Positions 1 through 5,673 of a DNA stretch of 7,375 nt are shown one piece after another. A model generated the notes under the pieces. It made no database searches. It saw only the letters and a program-made list of their open reading frames with translations, and was not told the origin of the DNA. Position numbers and translations under genes: made by a program. The stretch's first letter is position 1. Each line of letters starts with the position of its first letter. The DNA comes from an uncultured Clostridia bacterium (GTDB lineage Bacteria; Bacillota; Clostridia; Christensenellales; UBA1242). The stretch is from contig CAOJNR010000052.1 in NCBI GenBank assembly GCA_948439925.1, positions 1 through 7,375 of the forward strand, in the 5' to 3' direction.

Positions 1-1
1 C

Positions 2-544
2 ACTGGCGAGATAAGTGGCGCAATGCTTAAAGATATCGGCGTGCATAGTGTGATAATAGGTCACAGCGAAAGGCGAACAAAATTCAAAGAAAATGGCAGA
101 GCGATAAACAAAAAGATAAAGATCGCGCTCAAAAATAGCTTGCAAGTGATACTTTGTGTGGGCGAAAGCTTGACGGACAAAAATTCACTCAAAACGCTCA
201 GTGTGCTTTCAGCTCAAATTGATGAAGCGCTCAAAGGGCTTTATGAAAATGAACTTGAAAATATTCTTGTTGCCTATGAGCCAGTCTGGGCAATAGGTTC
301 AGGCAAAGTTGCGACAGTGAAAGAGATTGAAGAGGGAGTGAAAGCAATTCGCAAGTCGGTTGAACATTCTTTCTCAAAAAAAGCTGGTGAGGAAATTGGG
401 GTGTTATATGGCGGAAGCATCAATGCAAAAAATATATCTCAAATCATATCTTGCAAAGGTGTGAATGGAGTTCTTGTTGGTGGTGCTTGCCTTGATTGCG
501 CCAACTTCATGCATATAGTTTCAACTTGCGAGGCAAGTAAATAA
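2..544 (+). CDS. tpiA: Triosephosphate isomerase, C-terminal part (5' end outside window)
   Basis: Interconverts dihydroxyacetone phosphate and glyceraldehyde 3-phosphate in glycolysis; cytosolic TIM barrel. The frame is open from the window edge, so the ATG at 23 is internal: the preceding codons read TGEISGA, which belongs to the conserved TGEISxxMLKD block of the family. Visible motifs are IIGHSERR, with the catalytic His at codon 62-64; AYEPVWAIGSG, with the catalytic Glu at codon 278-280; and the phosphate-binding YGGSI and GVLVGGA segments near the C-terminus. About 180 codons are present against roughly 250 in the family, so about 70 N-terminal residues lie outside. The gene ends in TAA, 174 bases before dnaX, which has its own promoter, so tpiA is probably the last gene of an upstream (glycolytic?) unit. 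No sign of decay is seen. Confidence 0.97.
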   Translation, partial: TGEISGAMLKDIGVHSVIIGHSERRTKFKENGRAINKKIKIALKNSLQVILCVGESLTDKNSLKTLSVLSAQIDEALKGLYENELENILVAYEPVWAIGSGKVATVKEIEEGVKAIRKSVEHSFSKKAGEEIGVLYGGSINAKNISQIISCKGVNGVLVGGACLDCANFMHIVSTCEASK

Positions 545-554
545 CAAAACTTTG

Positions 555-583
555 AATTAAGTGCGTTTAATAAAAACTTAATT
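555..583 (+). terminator. Weak AT-rich hairpin after tpiA, possible terminator
   Basis: AATTAAGT (555-562) and ACTTAATT (576-583) are perfect inverted repeats of 8 bp around a 13-nt loop, 10 bases after the tpiA stop. The stem is almost all A-T, and what follows is AAGCCTTATTTTAATTT rather than a clean T-run, so termination would be inefficient. The inner CTTAATTAAG is itself a palindrome. The position fits a terminator; the sequence quality does not prove it. Confidence 0.3.
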
Positions 584-598
584 AAGCCTTATTTTAAT

Positions 599-626
599 TT
601 GAAAAACAACAAAAATTGTGTATAAT
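599..626 (+). promoter_or_regulatory. Sigma-A type promoter for the dnaX operon
   Basis: TTGAAA (599-604), a 16-bp spacer, then a perfect TATAAT (621-626). Transcription would start near 633, leaving a leader of about 86 nt before the dnaX ATG. It sits in the only sizeable gap between tpiA and dnaX and points at dnaX. Confidence 0.75.
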
Positions 627-645
627 ACATTTATACAAAAACAGC

Positions 646-691
646 TTGCGAAAATATTGTTCACAGAAAGAACAAATTTTGTTTGCGAAAA
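646..691 (+). promoter_or_regulatory. Hairpin flanked by direct repeats in the dnaX leader
   Basis: Within the predicted dnaX 5' leader, 651-662 pairs with 670-680 (AAAATaTTGTTC against GAACAAATTTT) as an 11-bp stem with one bulged A and the loop ACAGAAA. The stem is bracketed by two copies of TTGCGAAAA (646-654 and 683-691). There is no clean T-run after it, so it is not an obvious terminator. A role in mRNA stability or protein binding is possible but unproven. Confidence 0.35.
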
Positions 692-708
692 GACGTTAAG
701 TCGCGCAT

Positions 709-713
709 AGGAG
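709..713 (+). promoter_or_regulatory. Ribosome-binding site that fixes the dnaX start
   Basis: AGGAG lies 5 nt before the ATG at 719. An in-frame TTG at 683 would extend the protein by 12 residues, but it has no such site and the added residues are not part of the family. The protein MEHQALYRKYRP from 719 matches the usual DnaX N-terminus. Confidence 0.85.
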
Positions 714-718
714 AAATA

Positions 719-1831
719 ATGGAACATCAAGCGCTTTACAGAAAATATCGACCACATACTTTCAGTGAGGTCATAGGGCAGGAACATATCACGCGTGCAA
801 TTCAAAATCAAATTGCCAGCGGAAAAATAAGCCATGCCTATCTTTTTACAGGCTCTCGCGGAATTGGAAAAACCAGTGTGGCAAGAATATTCGCTCGTGC
901 AGTCAACTGCGAAAACAATCATAATGGTTCGCCTTGTGGTGAATGCGAAACTTGCAAACGCCTTGAAAAAGAAAATGATATCAATATTATCGAAATTGAC
1001 GCCGCGTCAAACAATCGTGTGGACGACATTCGTGAAATTCGCGAAAAGGTCAAATTTATGCCAGTTGGCGCAAAATATAAAGTCTATATCATTGACGAAG
1101 TGCATATGCTCACAGACTCAGCTTTCAACGCACTTTTGAAAACTTTGGAAGAGCCACCAAGTCATGTCATATTCATTCTTGCGACAACAGAAGTTCACAA
1201 ACTTCCTGCAACCATTCTTTCACGTTGCGTAAGGTTTGATTTTAGACTTCTGTCAGTTGCAGATTTGACCAAACTGCTCGCTGATGTTTTTGAGCAAGAG
1301 GGGATTGAATATGAAAAAGATGCCCTTCGCATGATTGCATCAAGTGGTGAAGGTAGTGTGCGTGACACTCTCTCAGTTGCCGACTGCATAGTGGCATACT
1401 CAGGAAATAAAGTCACAAAATCTGACGTTCAAAAAGTTTTGGGAACAACTGATTATGATTTGCTTTTAAAGTTTTATGATCTACTGTTAGATCGCGAAAT
1501 AGGCGAACTTTTGGCTTTCATTGACGAACTTGACAAAAGCGGAAAAAATATGTCCGTGTTTGTGAAAGAACTTTCAAAACATGCTCGCAGTCTGCTTGTG
1601 TGTGCAACTTGCGAAAAGCCGAATGAAATTTTAACTCTACCAGTTGAAGTGTTTGAAAAATATTTGACGCAGTCACAGAAGGCAGATGAGCGAAAACTTG
1701 TTTCATTCTTGCAAATCTTTTCAAGTGCAGAGAATGAACTTCGTTACACACTTTCTCCAAGACTATTGCTCGAAGCGCTTTCGCTGACAGCCATGCTTGG
1801 TGGAACGGCAGACGACGCAAAAAAAAACTGA
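719..1831 (+). CDS. dnaX: DNA polymerase III gamma/tau subunit, zero-frame product (gamma-like, domains I-III)
   Basis: ATPase subunit of the clamp loader, which opens the beta sliding clamp and loads it on primed DNA. Domains in order: N-terminal YRKYRPxTFxEVIGQ; Walker A GSRGIGKT (residues 45-52); zinc-module cysteines C64, C73, C76 and C79; Walker B YIIDEVH (about 123-129); sensor-1 region LATTE; the SRC arginine-finger motif (168-170); then AAA+ lid and collar helices to about residue 365. The zero frame ends after 370 codons at TGA (1829-1831), directly behind a nine-A run. Bacillota DnaX is usually well over 500 residues, so this product equals domains I-III only, like E. coli gamma. 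The missing C-terminal domain is encoded immediately downstream in the -1 frame. It is the first gene of dnaX-ybaB-recR. The short frame could be a real product or the result of a one-base homopolymer difference. Confidence 0.95.
   Translation: MEHQALYRKYRPHTFSEVIGQEHITRAIQNQIASGKISHAYLFTGSRGIGKTSVARIFARAVNCENNHNGSPCGECETCKRLEKENDINIIEIDAASNNRVDDIREIREKVKFMPVGAKYKVYIIDEVHMLTDSAFNALLKTLEEPPSHVIFILATTEVHKLPATILSRCVRFDFRLLSVADLTKLLADVFEQEGIEYEKDALRMIASSGEGSVRDTLSVADCIVAYSGNKVTKSDVQKVLGTTDYDLLLKFYDLLLDREIGELLAFIDELDKSGKNMSVFVKELSKHARSLLVCATCEKPNEILTLPVEVFEKYLTQSQKADERKLVSFLQIFSSAENELRYTLSPRLLLEALSLTAMLGGTADDAKKN
1819..1831 (+). promoter_or_regulatory. Putative -1 frameshift / slippage site in dnaX
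   Basis: Nine consecutive A (1819-1827) are followed by CTGA. In the zero frame this reads GCA AAA AAA AAC TGA. It therefore contains the slippery heptamers A AAA AAA (1819-1825) and A AAA AAC (1822-1828), with the UGA stop next to the second. A -1 ribosomal shift, or transcripts carrying one extra A (or two fewer), would continue as CTG AAA TTG into an open frame to 2184. Downstream, ATTGCA (1833-1838) can pair with TGCAAT (1854-1859) as a modest 6-bp stem 4 nt after the heptamer. The upstream GGTGGA (1799-1804) is only a weak Shine-Dalgarno-like element. Slippery A-runs in dnaX are established in E. coli (ribosomal) and Thermus thermophilus (transcriptional). Confidence 0.65.
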
Positions 1832-2184
1832 AATTGCAAAAGGTTAGTCAAGGTGCAATCTCTGCAAAGACAGTTTGGGGAAAAATTGTTTTATACCTAA
1901 AAGAACGAAAAATGGTCGCACTTCATGTTGCCTGCGGTGACATAACTGACGTGGAAATTGAAAATGGTTGTCTTATTGTTCGTGTCAAAGAGGGCATGAT
2001 AGTTGACCTTCTCAAAGAAGGTAGACGGGATATCGAATCAGCTCTTCGTTGGCAAGGTTTGGAGCTTAGTCTTCAAATAGAAACGATTAAAGAGAAAATT
2101 GATTCAGTTGAAGAGGATTTAAAAAAATTGAAAGAAATGGTTGGAGAATATCTGACCATATATGGAGGTAAAAATGGGATTTAA
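1828..2184 (+). CDS. dnaX: DnaX C-terminal (tau-specific-like) domain in the -1 frame
   Basis: This frame encodes 118 residues that continue DnaX after a -1 shift, giving a 488-residue product from 719. It contains the pattern of the Bacillota DnaX C-terminal domain: VWGKIVLYLKERKMVALHVA, then a beta-rich segment (VEIENGCLIVRVKEG) and a charged helical end (SVEEDLKKLKEMVGEYLTI). In tau this region connects the clamp loader to other replisome parts, as known for E. coli and B. subtilis. Independent translation is unlikely: the first possible start is a TTG at 1834 and the sequence before it is an A-run without a ribosome-binding site. The domain looks intact, with no stops, which argues against an old pseudogene. 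Its last 11 bases overlap ybaB. The family call rests on pattern recognition by eye. Confidence 0.8.
   Translation: MKLQKVSQGAISAKTVWGKIVLYLKERKMVALHVACGDITDVEIENGCLIVRVKEGMIVDLLKEGRRDIESALRWQGLELSLQIETIKEKIDSVEEDLKKLKEMVGEYLTIYGGKNGI
2164..2168 (+). promoter_or_regulatory. Ribosome-binding site for ybaB inside the dnaX -1 frame
   Basis: GGAGG lies 5 nt before the ATG at 2174, making that the start rather than the in-frame ATG at 2162, which overlaps the site itself. It lies inside the last codons of the dnaX C-terminal frame, so only ribosomes that shifted frame in dnaX pass over it. Confidence 0.85.
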
Positions 2185-2497
2185 TGGATTTGGTGGTGGA
2201 TTTGGCGGAGGCAACATGCAAGCACTTATGCGCCAAGCACAAAAGATGCAAGAAGAAATGATGAGAGCAAAAGAGGAACTTGAAAGCAAAGAATTCTCTT
2301 CTTCTGTTGGTGGCGGAATGGTCGAAGTTGTCATGACAGGTGACAAAACACTCAAAAAAGTGAAAATTAAGCCAGAAGTTGTTGATCCAGATGATGTTGA
2401 AATGCTTGAAGATCTTGTCATCTCAGCTGTGAACGACTGTCTTGGTCAAATATCACGTGCCGAAAATGCAACAATGCCACAAGTGCCAGGAATGTAA
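2174..2497 (+). CDS. ybaB: YbaB/EbfC family nucleoid-associated protein
   Basis: Small DNA-binding protein of the YbaB/EbfC family (YaaK in B. subtilis), 107 aa, which is the normal family size. A glycine- and phenylalanine-rich N-terminus (GFNGFGGGFGGG) is followed by the conserved helix MQALMRQAQKMQEEMMRAKEEL. Next come the central strands with GGGMVEVVMTGDKTLKKVKIKPEVVDPDDVEMLEDLV and the second helix LVISAVNDCLGQISRAE. Family members form dimers that bind DNA, with proposed nucleoid or repair-linked roles; the exact function is unsettled. It overlaps the dnaX -1 frame by 11 bases and precedes recR by 4 bases, so it sits in the classic dnaX-ybaB-recR operon and is probably translationally coupled to both neighbours. 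The start was chosen from the GGAGG at 2164-2168. Confidence 0.93.
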   Translation: MGFNGFGGGFGGGNMQALMRQAQKMQEEMMRAKEELESKEFSSSVGGGMVEVVMTGDKTLKKVKIKPEVVDPDDVEMLEDLVISAVNDCLGQISRAENATMPQVPGM

Positions 2498-2501
2498 AAT
2501 C

Positions 2502-3092
2502 ATGCAAGAAGAAAAAATTGAAAGACTGATTGAGATGTTTCGCACTCTTCCAGGCGTTGGCTATAAAACTGCTCAGCGTTATGCCTATTCTATCATTGAA
2601 GGAAGCAGTGAGAGGGCAAGAAACTTCTGTGAGGCGATCACAGACGCTAAAAACAAAATCGGCTTTTGCAAGGTTTGCGGAAATTTTACCGATAAAGAGG
2701 TTTGCACAATTTGCTCAAAGCGTGACCATAAAATAATCTGCGTTGTCAAAGAACCAAAAGATGTCATCTCTATGGAAAAAGTGAAAAATTATAACGGTGT
2801 TTATCATGTGCTTTTTGGCACGATAAGTCCACTTAACAATAAAGGGCCTGACGATATTCACATTCGTGAACTTCTTGCACGTATCCAAAAAGGAGGAGTG
2901 GAAGAGGTCATTATGGCAACAAATCCAGATGTTGAAGGCGACGCAACAGCAATGTATATCGCAAAAATCTTAAAACCGCTTGGCATTAAAGTTTCGCGTA
3001 TAGCGCAAGGTGTCGCAATGGGCAGTGACCTTGAATATGCAGACGAGGTTACACTTTCTCGTGCGCTTGAAGGACGCAGAACAATAGACTAA
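2502..3092 (+). CDS. recR: Recombination mediator protein RecR
   Basis: Acts with RecF and RecO to load RecA on gapped DNA during recombinational repair. The 196-aa length matches the family. Order of elements: helix-hairpin-helix LPGVGYKTAQRYA (residues 16-28); four-cysteine zinc site C56, C59, C68 and C71; Toprim domain from about residue 78, with the KEPKDV segment (Glu84) and TNPDVEGDATAMYI; and the C-terminal GVAMGSDLEYADEVTLSRALEGRR, which is highly typical. The ATG at 2502 gives the usual N-terminus; an upstream in-frame ATG at 2442 would only add shadow sequence from ybaB. A weak AGGA (2488-2491) lies 10 nt before the start, at the end of ybaB, suggesting translational coupling. No key residue is missing. 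Confidence 0.97.
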   Translation: MQEEKIERLIEMFRTLPGVGYKTAQRYAYSIIEGSSERARNFCEAITDAKNKIGFCKVCGNFTDKEVCTICSKRDHKIICVVKEPKDVISMEKVKNYNGVYHVLFGTISPLNNKGPDDIHIRELLARIQKGGVEEVIMATNPDVEGDATAMYIAKILKPLGIKVSRIAQGVAMGSDLEYADEVTLSRALEGRRTID

Positions 3093-3110
3093 CAGACTAT
3101 GCCTGTTTTT
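3091..3110 (+). terminator. Short hairpin with T-run after recR, possible weak terminator
   Basis: AACAG (3091-3095) pairs with CTGTT (3103-3107) around a 7-nt loop, followed by TTT, starting at the recR stop codon. With only 5 bp it would be inefficient. No convincing promoter is seen in the 71-base gap before argS, so some read-through into argS is likely. Confidence 0.3.
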
Positions 3111-3163
3111 AGGGTGGGCTAAATTTATTTAAAAATAACAATTAAAAATATATTAGGTTCAAA

Positions 3164-4921
3164 ATGATAAAAGAAAAAATTGACAAATTATTAAATGAAA
3201 GCGTAAAAAAATGTGGATTTGGCGAGCAAACGCTCACCATATCTTTTTCGTCAAGACCAGAGATTTGTGATTTTCAATGCAATGGCTGTTTTGCTCTTGC
3301 CAAAAGCCAAGGCAAAAACCCATTTGAAATTGCAACATTGATTGTTGAGAACATTGAAAAAAATGATATGTTTGTTTTCTCAGTTGCAAAGCCTGCTTTT
3401 ATCAATGTTGTTTTAACCGATAAAGCACTCGCAAACGAAGCAAACCTCTATCTTGCTGATGAGCGTGGCGGAGTTGATAAACATGAAAAAAGTGAAAAGG
3501 TGCTGATTGACTATGGCGGAGCGAATGTTGCAAAAGCACTCCATGTTGGTCACCTTCGTTCTCCAATCACTGGCGAGAGTTTGAAAAGACTGTATAAATT
3601 TATGGGCGATGAGGTTATCTCAGATGTTCACCTTGGCGACTGGGGACTTCAAATGGGGCTCACCGAACTTCAACTTTTTGAAGATGGGAAACTTAACTTC
3701 TACTTTGACGGAAAAGGGGAAGAGCCAGAAATAACTCTTGATATGCTAAATGAAGCTTATCCAAAAGCTAGCAAGCGCAAAAAAGAAGATGAAGAGTTTA
3801 ATAAAAGAGCTGAGGAGTGGACTCTTAAAATCCAAAGTAAAGAAGAACCATATTATGCCATTTACAAAAAAATGCGTGAAGCCTCAGTCAAGCAAATTGA
3901 AAAACATTATAAAGAACTTGGTGCAAGTTTTGATTATTGGTATGGCGAAAGTGATGCGTCTGACTATATTGACAAGGCAATAGACATTATCACTGATAAA
4001 GGTTTGGCATATTACAGCAACGGCGCGTTAGTTGTTGACGTTGCCGAGGAAGGTGAAAACATTCCTCTTCCAAAAAAGGAAGGTGAGGAGCAACGCTATA
4101 AAAACCCAATGCCACCAGCACTAATTAAAAAGCAAAATGGTGCATCTCTTTACGCGACAACAGATATTGCAACCATTTTGATGAGAAACGAATCTGATAA
4201 GCCTGACCGAATTGAATATATTGTTGATGGCAGACAAGGCTTGCATTTCACTCAGGTTTTCAGGGTCTGCAAAAAGGCAGGCATTTCACCAAAAGAGCAA
4301 CAGCTCATCCATATTGGTTTTGGCACTCTTAACGGCAGTGATGGCAAACCTTTCAAAACTCGTTCAGGCGATACAATAAAACTTGAAGATATTATAAACC
4401 TTCTCATTGAAAAAGCGGGAGAAAAACTTAAATCAAACGGAGTTGAATTTGATAGAGAACTTGCTCTTCAAATTGGCGTTGCTGCAATGAAGTTTGGTGA
4501 CCTTTCAAACTTTATTGGAAAGGACTATGTTTTTGATCTCGATAAATTTCTCTCTTTTGAAGGAAAGACAGGCCCATATCTGCAATACACAGCAGTGCGT
4601 ATAAATTCAGTGCTTGCCAAAGCCAATGAAGAGGGCGGTGAAATTAAAATGTATTCAGACGATGAAAGAAACATTGTCAAAGCTATTTTCAAACTGCAAT
4701 CAGCATATGAGAGTTGCTATAAAGAAAAAAGCCTTAATGGCCTTTGTATAGCTAGCTATGACCTTGCCTCAGCATTTTCAACATTCTATAACAATCATCG
4801 CATACTCGGCGAGCAAAATGATGAGAAAAGAAAGAGTTATATTTCGCTTTTAAAACTTGTTAAAAAAGAACTCGCGCTTGCGCTTAATGTGCTTGCAATC
4901 GACATCCCAAAAAAAATGTAA
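3164..4921 (+). CDS. argS: Arginyl-tRNA synthetase
   Basis: Class I enzyme that charges tRNA-Arg with arginine, using ATP, in the cytosol. The 585-aa length is typical. The N-terminal additional domain (residues ~1-100) contains the CNGCFALAKSQGKNPFEIA block. The catalytic domain follows with IDYGGANVAKALHVGHLRS, in which HVGH (127-130) is the HIGH motif; then SDVHLGDWGLQMG, YATTDIATI and YIVDGRQGLHF. DGKPFKTRSGDTIKL (393-407) replaces a canonical KMSKS, as in many ArgRS. The C-terminal alpha-helical DALR anticodon-binding domain starts near GPYLQYTAVRI (470-480). The start ATG has only a weak AGG (3155-3157) before it. It lies 71 bases after recR with no clear promoter, and the next gene's promoter begins 20 bases after its stop. 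No terminator directly follows it, so transcripts probably run to the hairpin at 5134-5163. Confidence 0.97.
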   Translation: MIKEKIDKLLNESVKKCGFGEQTLTISFSSRPEICDFQCNGCFALAKSQGKNPFEIATLIVENIEKNDMFVFSVAKPAFINVVLTDKALANEANLYLADERGGVDKHEKSEKVLIDYGGANVAKALHVGHLRSPITGESLKRLYKFMGDEVISDVHLGDWGLQMGLTELQLFEDGKLNFYFDGKGEEPEITLDMLNEAYPKASKRKKEDEEFNKRAEEWTLKIQSKEEPYYAIYKKMREASVKQIEKHYKELGASFDYWYGESDASDYIDKAIDIITDKGLAYYSNGALVVDVAEEGENIPLPKKEGEEQRYKNPMPPALIKKQNGASLYATTDIATILMRNESDKPDRIEYIVDGRQGLHFTQVFRVCKKAGISPKEQQLIHIGFGTLNGSDGKPFKTRSGDTIKLEDIINLLIEKAGEKLKSNGVEFDRELALQIGVAAMKFGDLSNFIGKDYVFDLDKFLSFEGKTGPYLQYTAVRINSVLAKANEEGGEIKMYSDDERNIVKAIFKLQSAYESCYKEKSLNGLCIASYDLASAFSTFYNNHRILGEQNDEKRKSYISLLKLVKKELALALNVLAIDIPKKM

Positions 4922-4941
4922 AAAAATTTTTGAAAAAGGTA

Positions 4942-4970
4942 TTGACCAATCGGATTTTTTGTGTTATCAT
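4942..4970 (+). promoter_or_regulatory. Extended -10 promoter for the 45-codon gene
   Basis: TTGACC (4942-4947), a 17-bp spacer, and TATCAT (4965-4970), preceded by TG at 4962-4963 (TGn extension). The predicted start of transcription is near 4977, only a few bases before the GGAGG at 4983-4987. It begins 20 bases after the argS stop. Confidence 0.8.
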
Positions 4971-4994
4971 ATAGCCATAAATGGAGGTAAAGAA

Positions 4995-5132
4995 ATGGTT
5001 AAGAATATGTATACAGTCAGCATCGCTTCTTGGAAAGATGGCAATATGTATGGCGCAAACAATATCGATTTCAATAAGCAAAAAAATATTGCAACAGATA
5101 GAAAACAAATAGAACGCGGAATGGAACAATAA
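4995..5132 (+). CDS. Small protein of unknown function, 45 aa
   Basis: No family recognised. It is a soluble-looking, polar, cysteine-free peptide beginning MVKNMYTVSIASWKDGNMYG and ending in a charged, probably helical tail (ATDRKQIERGMEQ); there is no signal peptide or membrane segment. Support for a real gene comes from the surroundings. GGAGG (4983-4987) lies 7 nt before the ATG, a strong promoter lies just upstream, and a perfect terminator hairpin begins 2 bases after the stop. The whole unit is thus a self-contained transcript of about 185 nt. The longer in-frame reading from 4857 runs inside argS and is not credible. It lies opposite a convergent two-gene operon of unknown function, and whether they are related is unclear. 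The alternative is a regulatory RNA that happens to carry a reading frame. Confidence 0.75.
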   Translation: MVKNMYTVSIASWKDGNMYGANNIDFNKQKNIATDRKQIERGMEQ

Positions 5133-5133
5133 C

Positions 5134-5163
5134 AAAAAACTCATAATAGTTATGAGTTTTTTT
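5134..5163 (+). terminator. Strong intrinsic terminator after the 45-codon gene
   Basis: A perfect 13-bp stem (5134-5146 with 5150-5162) has the loop TAG and core ACTCATAA/TTATGAGT, and ends in seven T (5157-5163). It starts 2 bases after the stop codon and would also end transcripts from argS. Because the stem begins with six A, it can act on the minus strand as well. Confidence 0.92.
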
Positions 5164-5184
5164 ATTGATAGTTAAAAATATATT

Positions 5185-5218
5185 AAAAAAACAAAGCACA
5201 AGATTGTTCTTGCGCTTT
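5185..5218 (-). terminator. Intrinsic terminator of the minus-strand two-gene operon
   Basis: 5193-5203 pairs with 5208-5218 (11 bp, 4-nt loop), and the minus strand continues with seven T (complement of 5185-5191). The one imperfect pair (5198/5213) is an A-C mismatch in + strand RNA but a G-U wobble in minus-strand RNA, so the structure favours the minus strand. It lies 21 bases past the stop of the 140-aa gene. Confidence 0.85.
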
Positions 5219-5238
5219 ATTTTTTGTTATTGCTTTTA

Positions 5239-5661
5239 TTAAAGTTGATCTTCCGATTTTGAAATGAATTCATCAATAAACTTTTTATAACTTGGCACGT
5301 GCTCTTTAAAATATTCCAAAGTTAAACTTTCATTCTTTTGCAATGCGTTATTAAGTTCTGTCAAAATTTGTTCATCAGTCAAACGTTTGCTTTTGTCTTT
5401 GATTGTGCGAGCTCTATTAATATATGTTTCAATTTGATAATTAATTTGGTTGATATATACAGATTCATTTTTATCAGTTGAGTCTGTTTTCACCAAGTTT
5501 TCACAAGCTCTTAAAATTCCATTGATTGCTCGTTGAGATTTATCAGGGCAAGCTATGTTATATTTGCCGTCGTTTGTTCCTACAATTATCGATTTCATTG
5601 ATTCATATTTTATTATTTTTCCATAAGCATGGAATAAATTTGGAGTTTTATCTTGACTCAT
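5239..5661 (-). CDS. Hypothetical protein, 140 aa, second gene of minus-strand operon
   Basis: No family recognised. The protein is mostly charged and polar, with predicted helices, two cysteines (C38, C53) and no signal peptide or membrane span. A short possible beta segment (KSIIVGTNDGKYNIA, 23-37) is followed by helices. The stretch 40-80, ending QINYQIETY, aligns without gaps with residues 73-113 of the upstream protein (QLNYAVENY), and the C-terminal FIDEFISKSE resembles WMDDTINQNE there, suggesting distant paralogy. Start: ATG at 5661 with GAGG about 8 nt upstream; this site overlaps the TGATGAGG junction with the preceding gene's stop. Only 12 bases separate the two genes, so they are cotranscribed and probably coupled. 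The terminator at 5185-5218 closes the operon. Confidence 0.85.
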   Translation of the reverse strand: MSQDKTPNLFHAYGKIIKYESMKSIIVGTNDGKYNIACPDKSQRAINGILRACENLVKTDSTDKNESVYINQINYQIETYINRARTIKDKSKRLTDEQILTELNNALQKNESLTLEYFKEHVPSYKKFIDEFISKSEDQL

Positions 5662-5673
5662 AGTTGAACCTCA

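Noticed and set aside
545..718. SRP RNA (scr) gene expected upstream of dnaX in Bacillota
   Set aside because: The conserved GGAAGGAAGC-type apical sequence and GC-rich stem are absent; the gap is AT-rich and fits promoter plus leader.
578..922. 114-codon minus-strand reading frame opposite the start of dnaX
   Set aside because: It overlaps the well-supported dnaX coding frame, promoter and leader; no independent support.
1829..1831. UGA recoded as an amino acid in dnaX
   Set aside because: Reading through UGA in the same frame gives unrelated sequence and soon a TAA; the DnaX-like continuation is in the -1 frame.
1834..2184. Separate gene starting at TTG 1834
   Set aside because: No ribosome-binding site in the preceding A-run, and the product is the C-terminal domain of DnaX, so a frameshift fusion is more likely.
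3124..3154. Promoter for argS with TATATT at 3149-3154
   Set aside because: No acceptable -35 at normal spacing, and the start of transcription would fall at the ATG itself.
3142..5185. 14-base repeat TTAAAAATATATTA at 3142-3155 and 5172-5185
   Set aside because: Pure A/T sequence in AT-rich intergenic DNA; no flanking similarity, likely chance.
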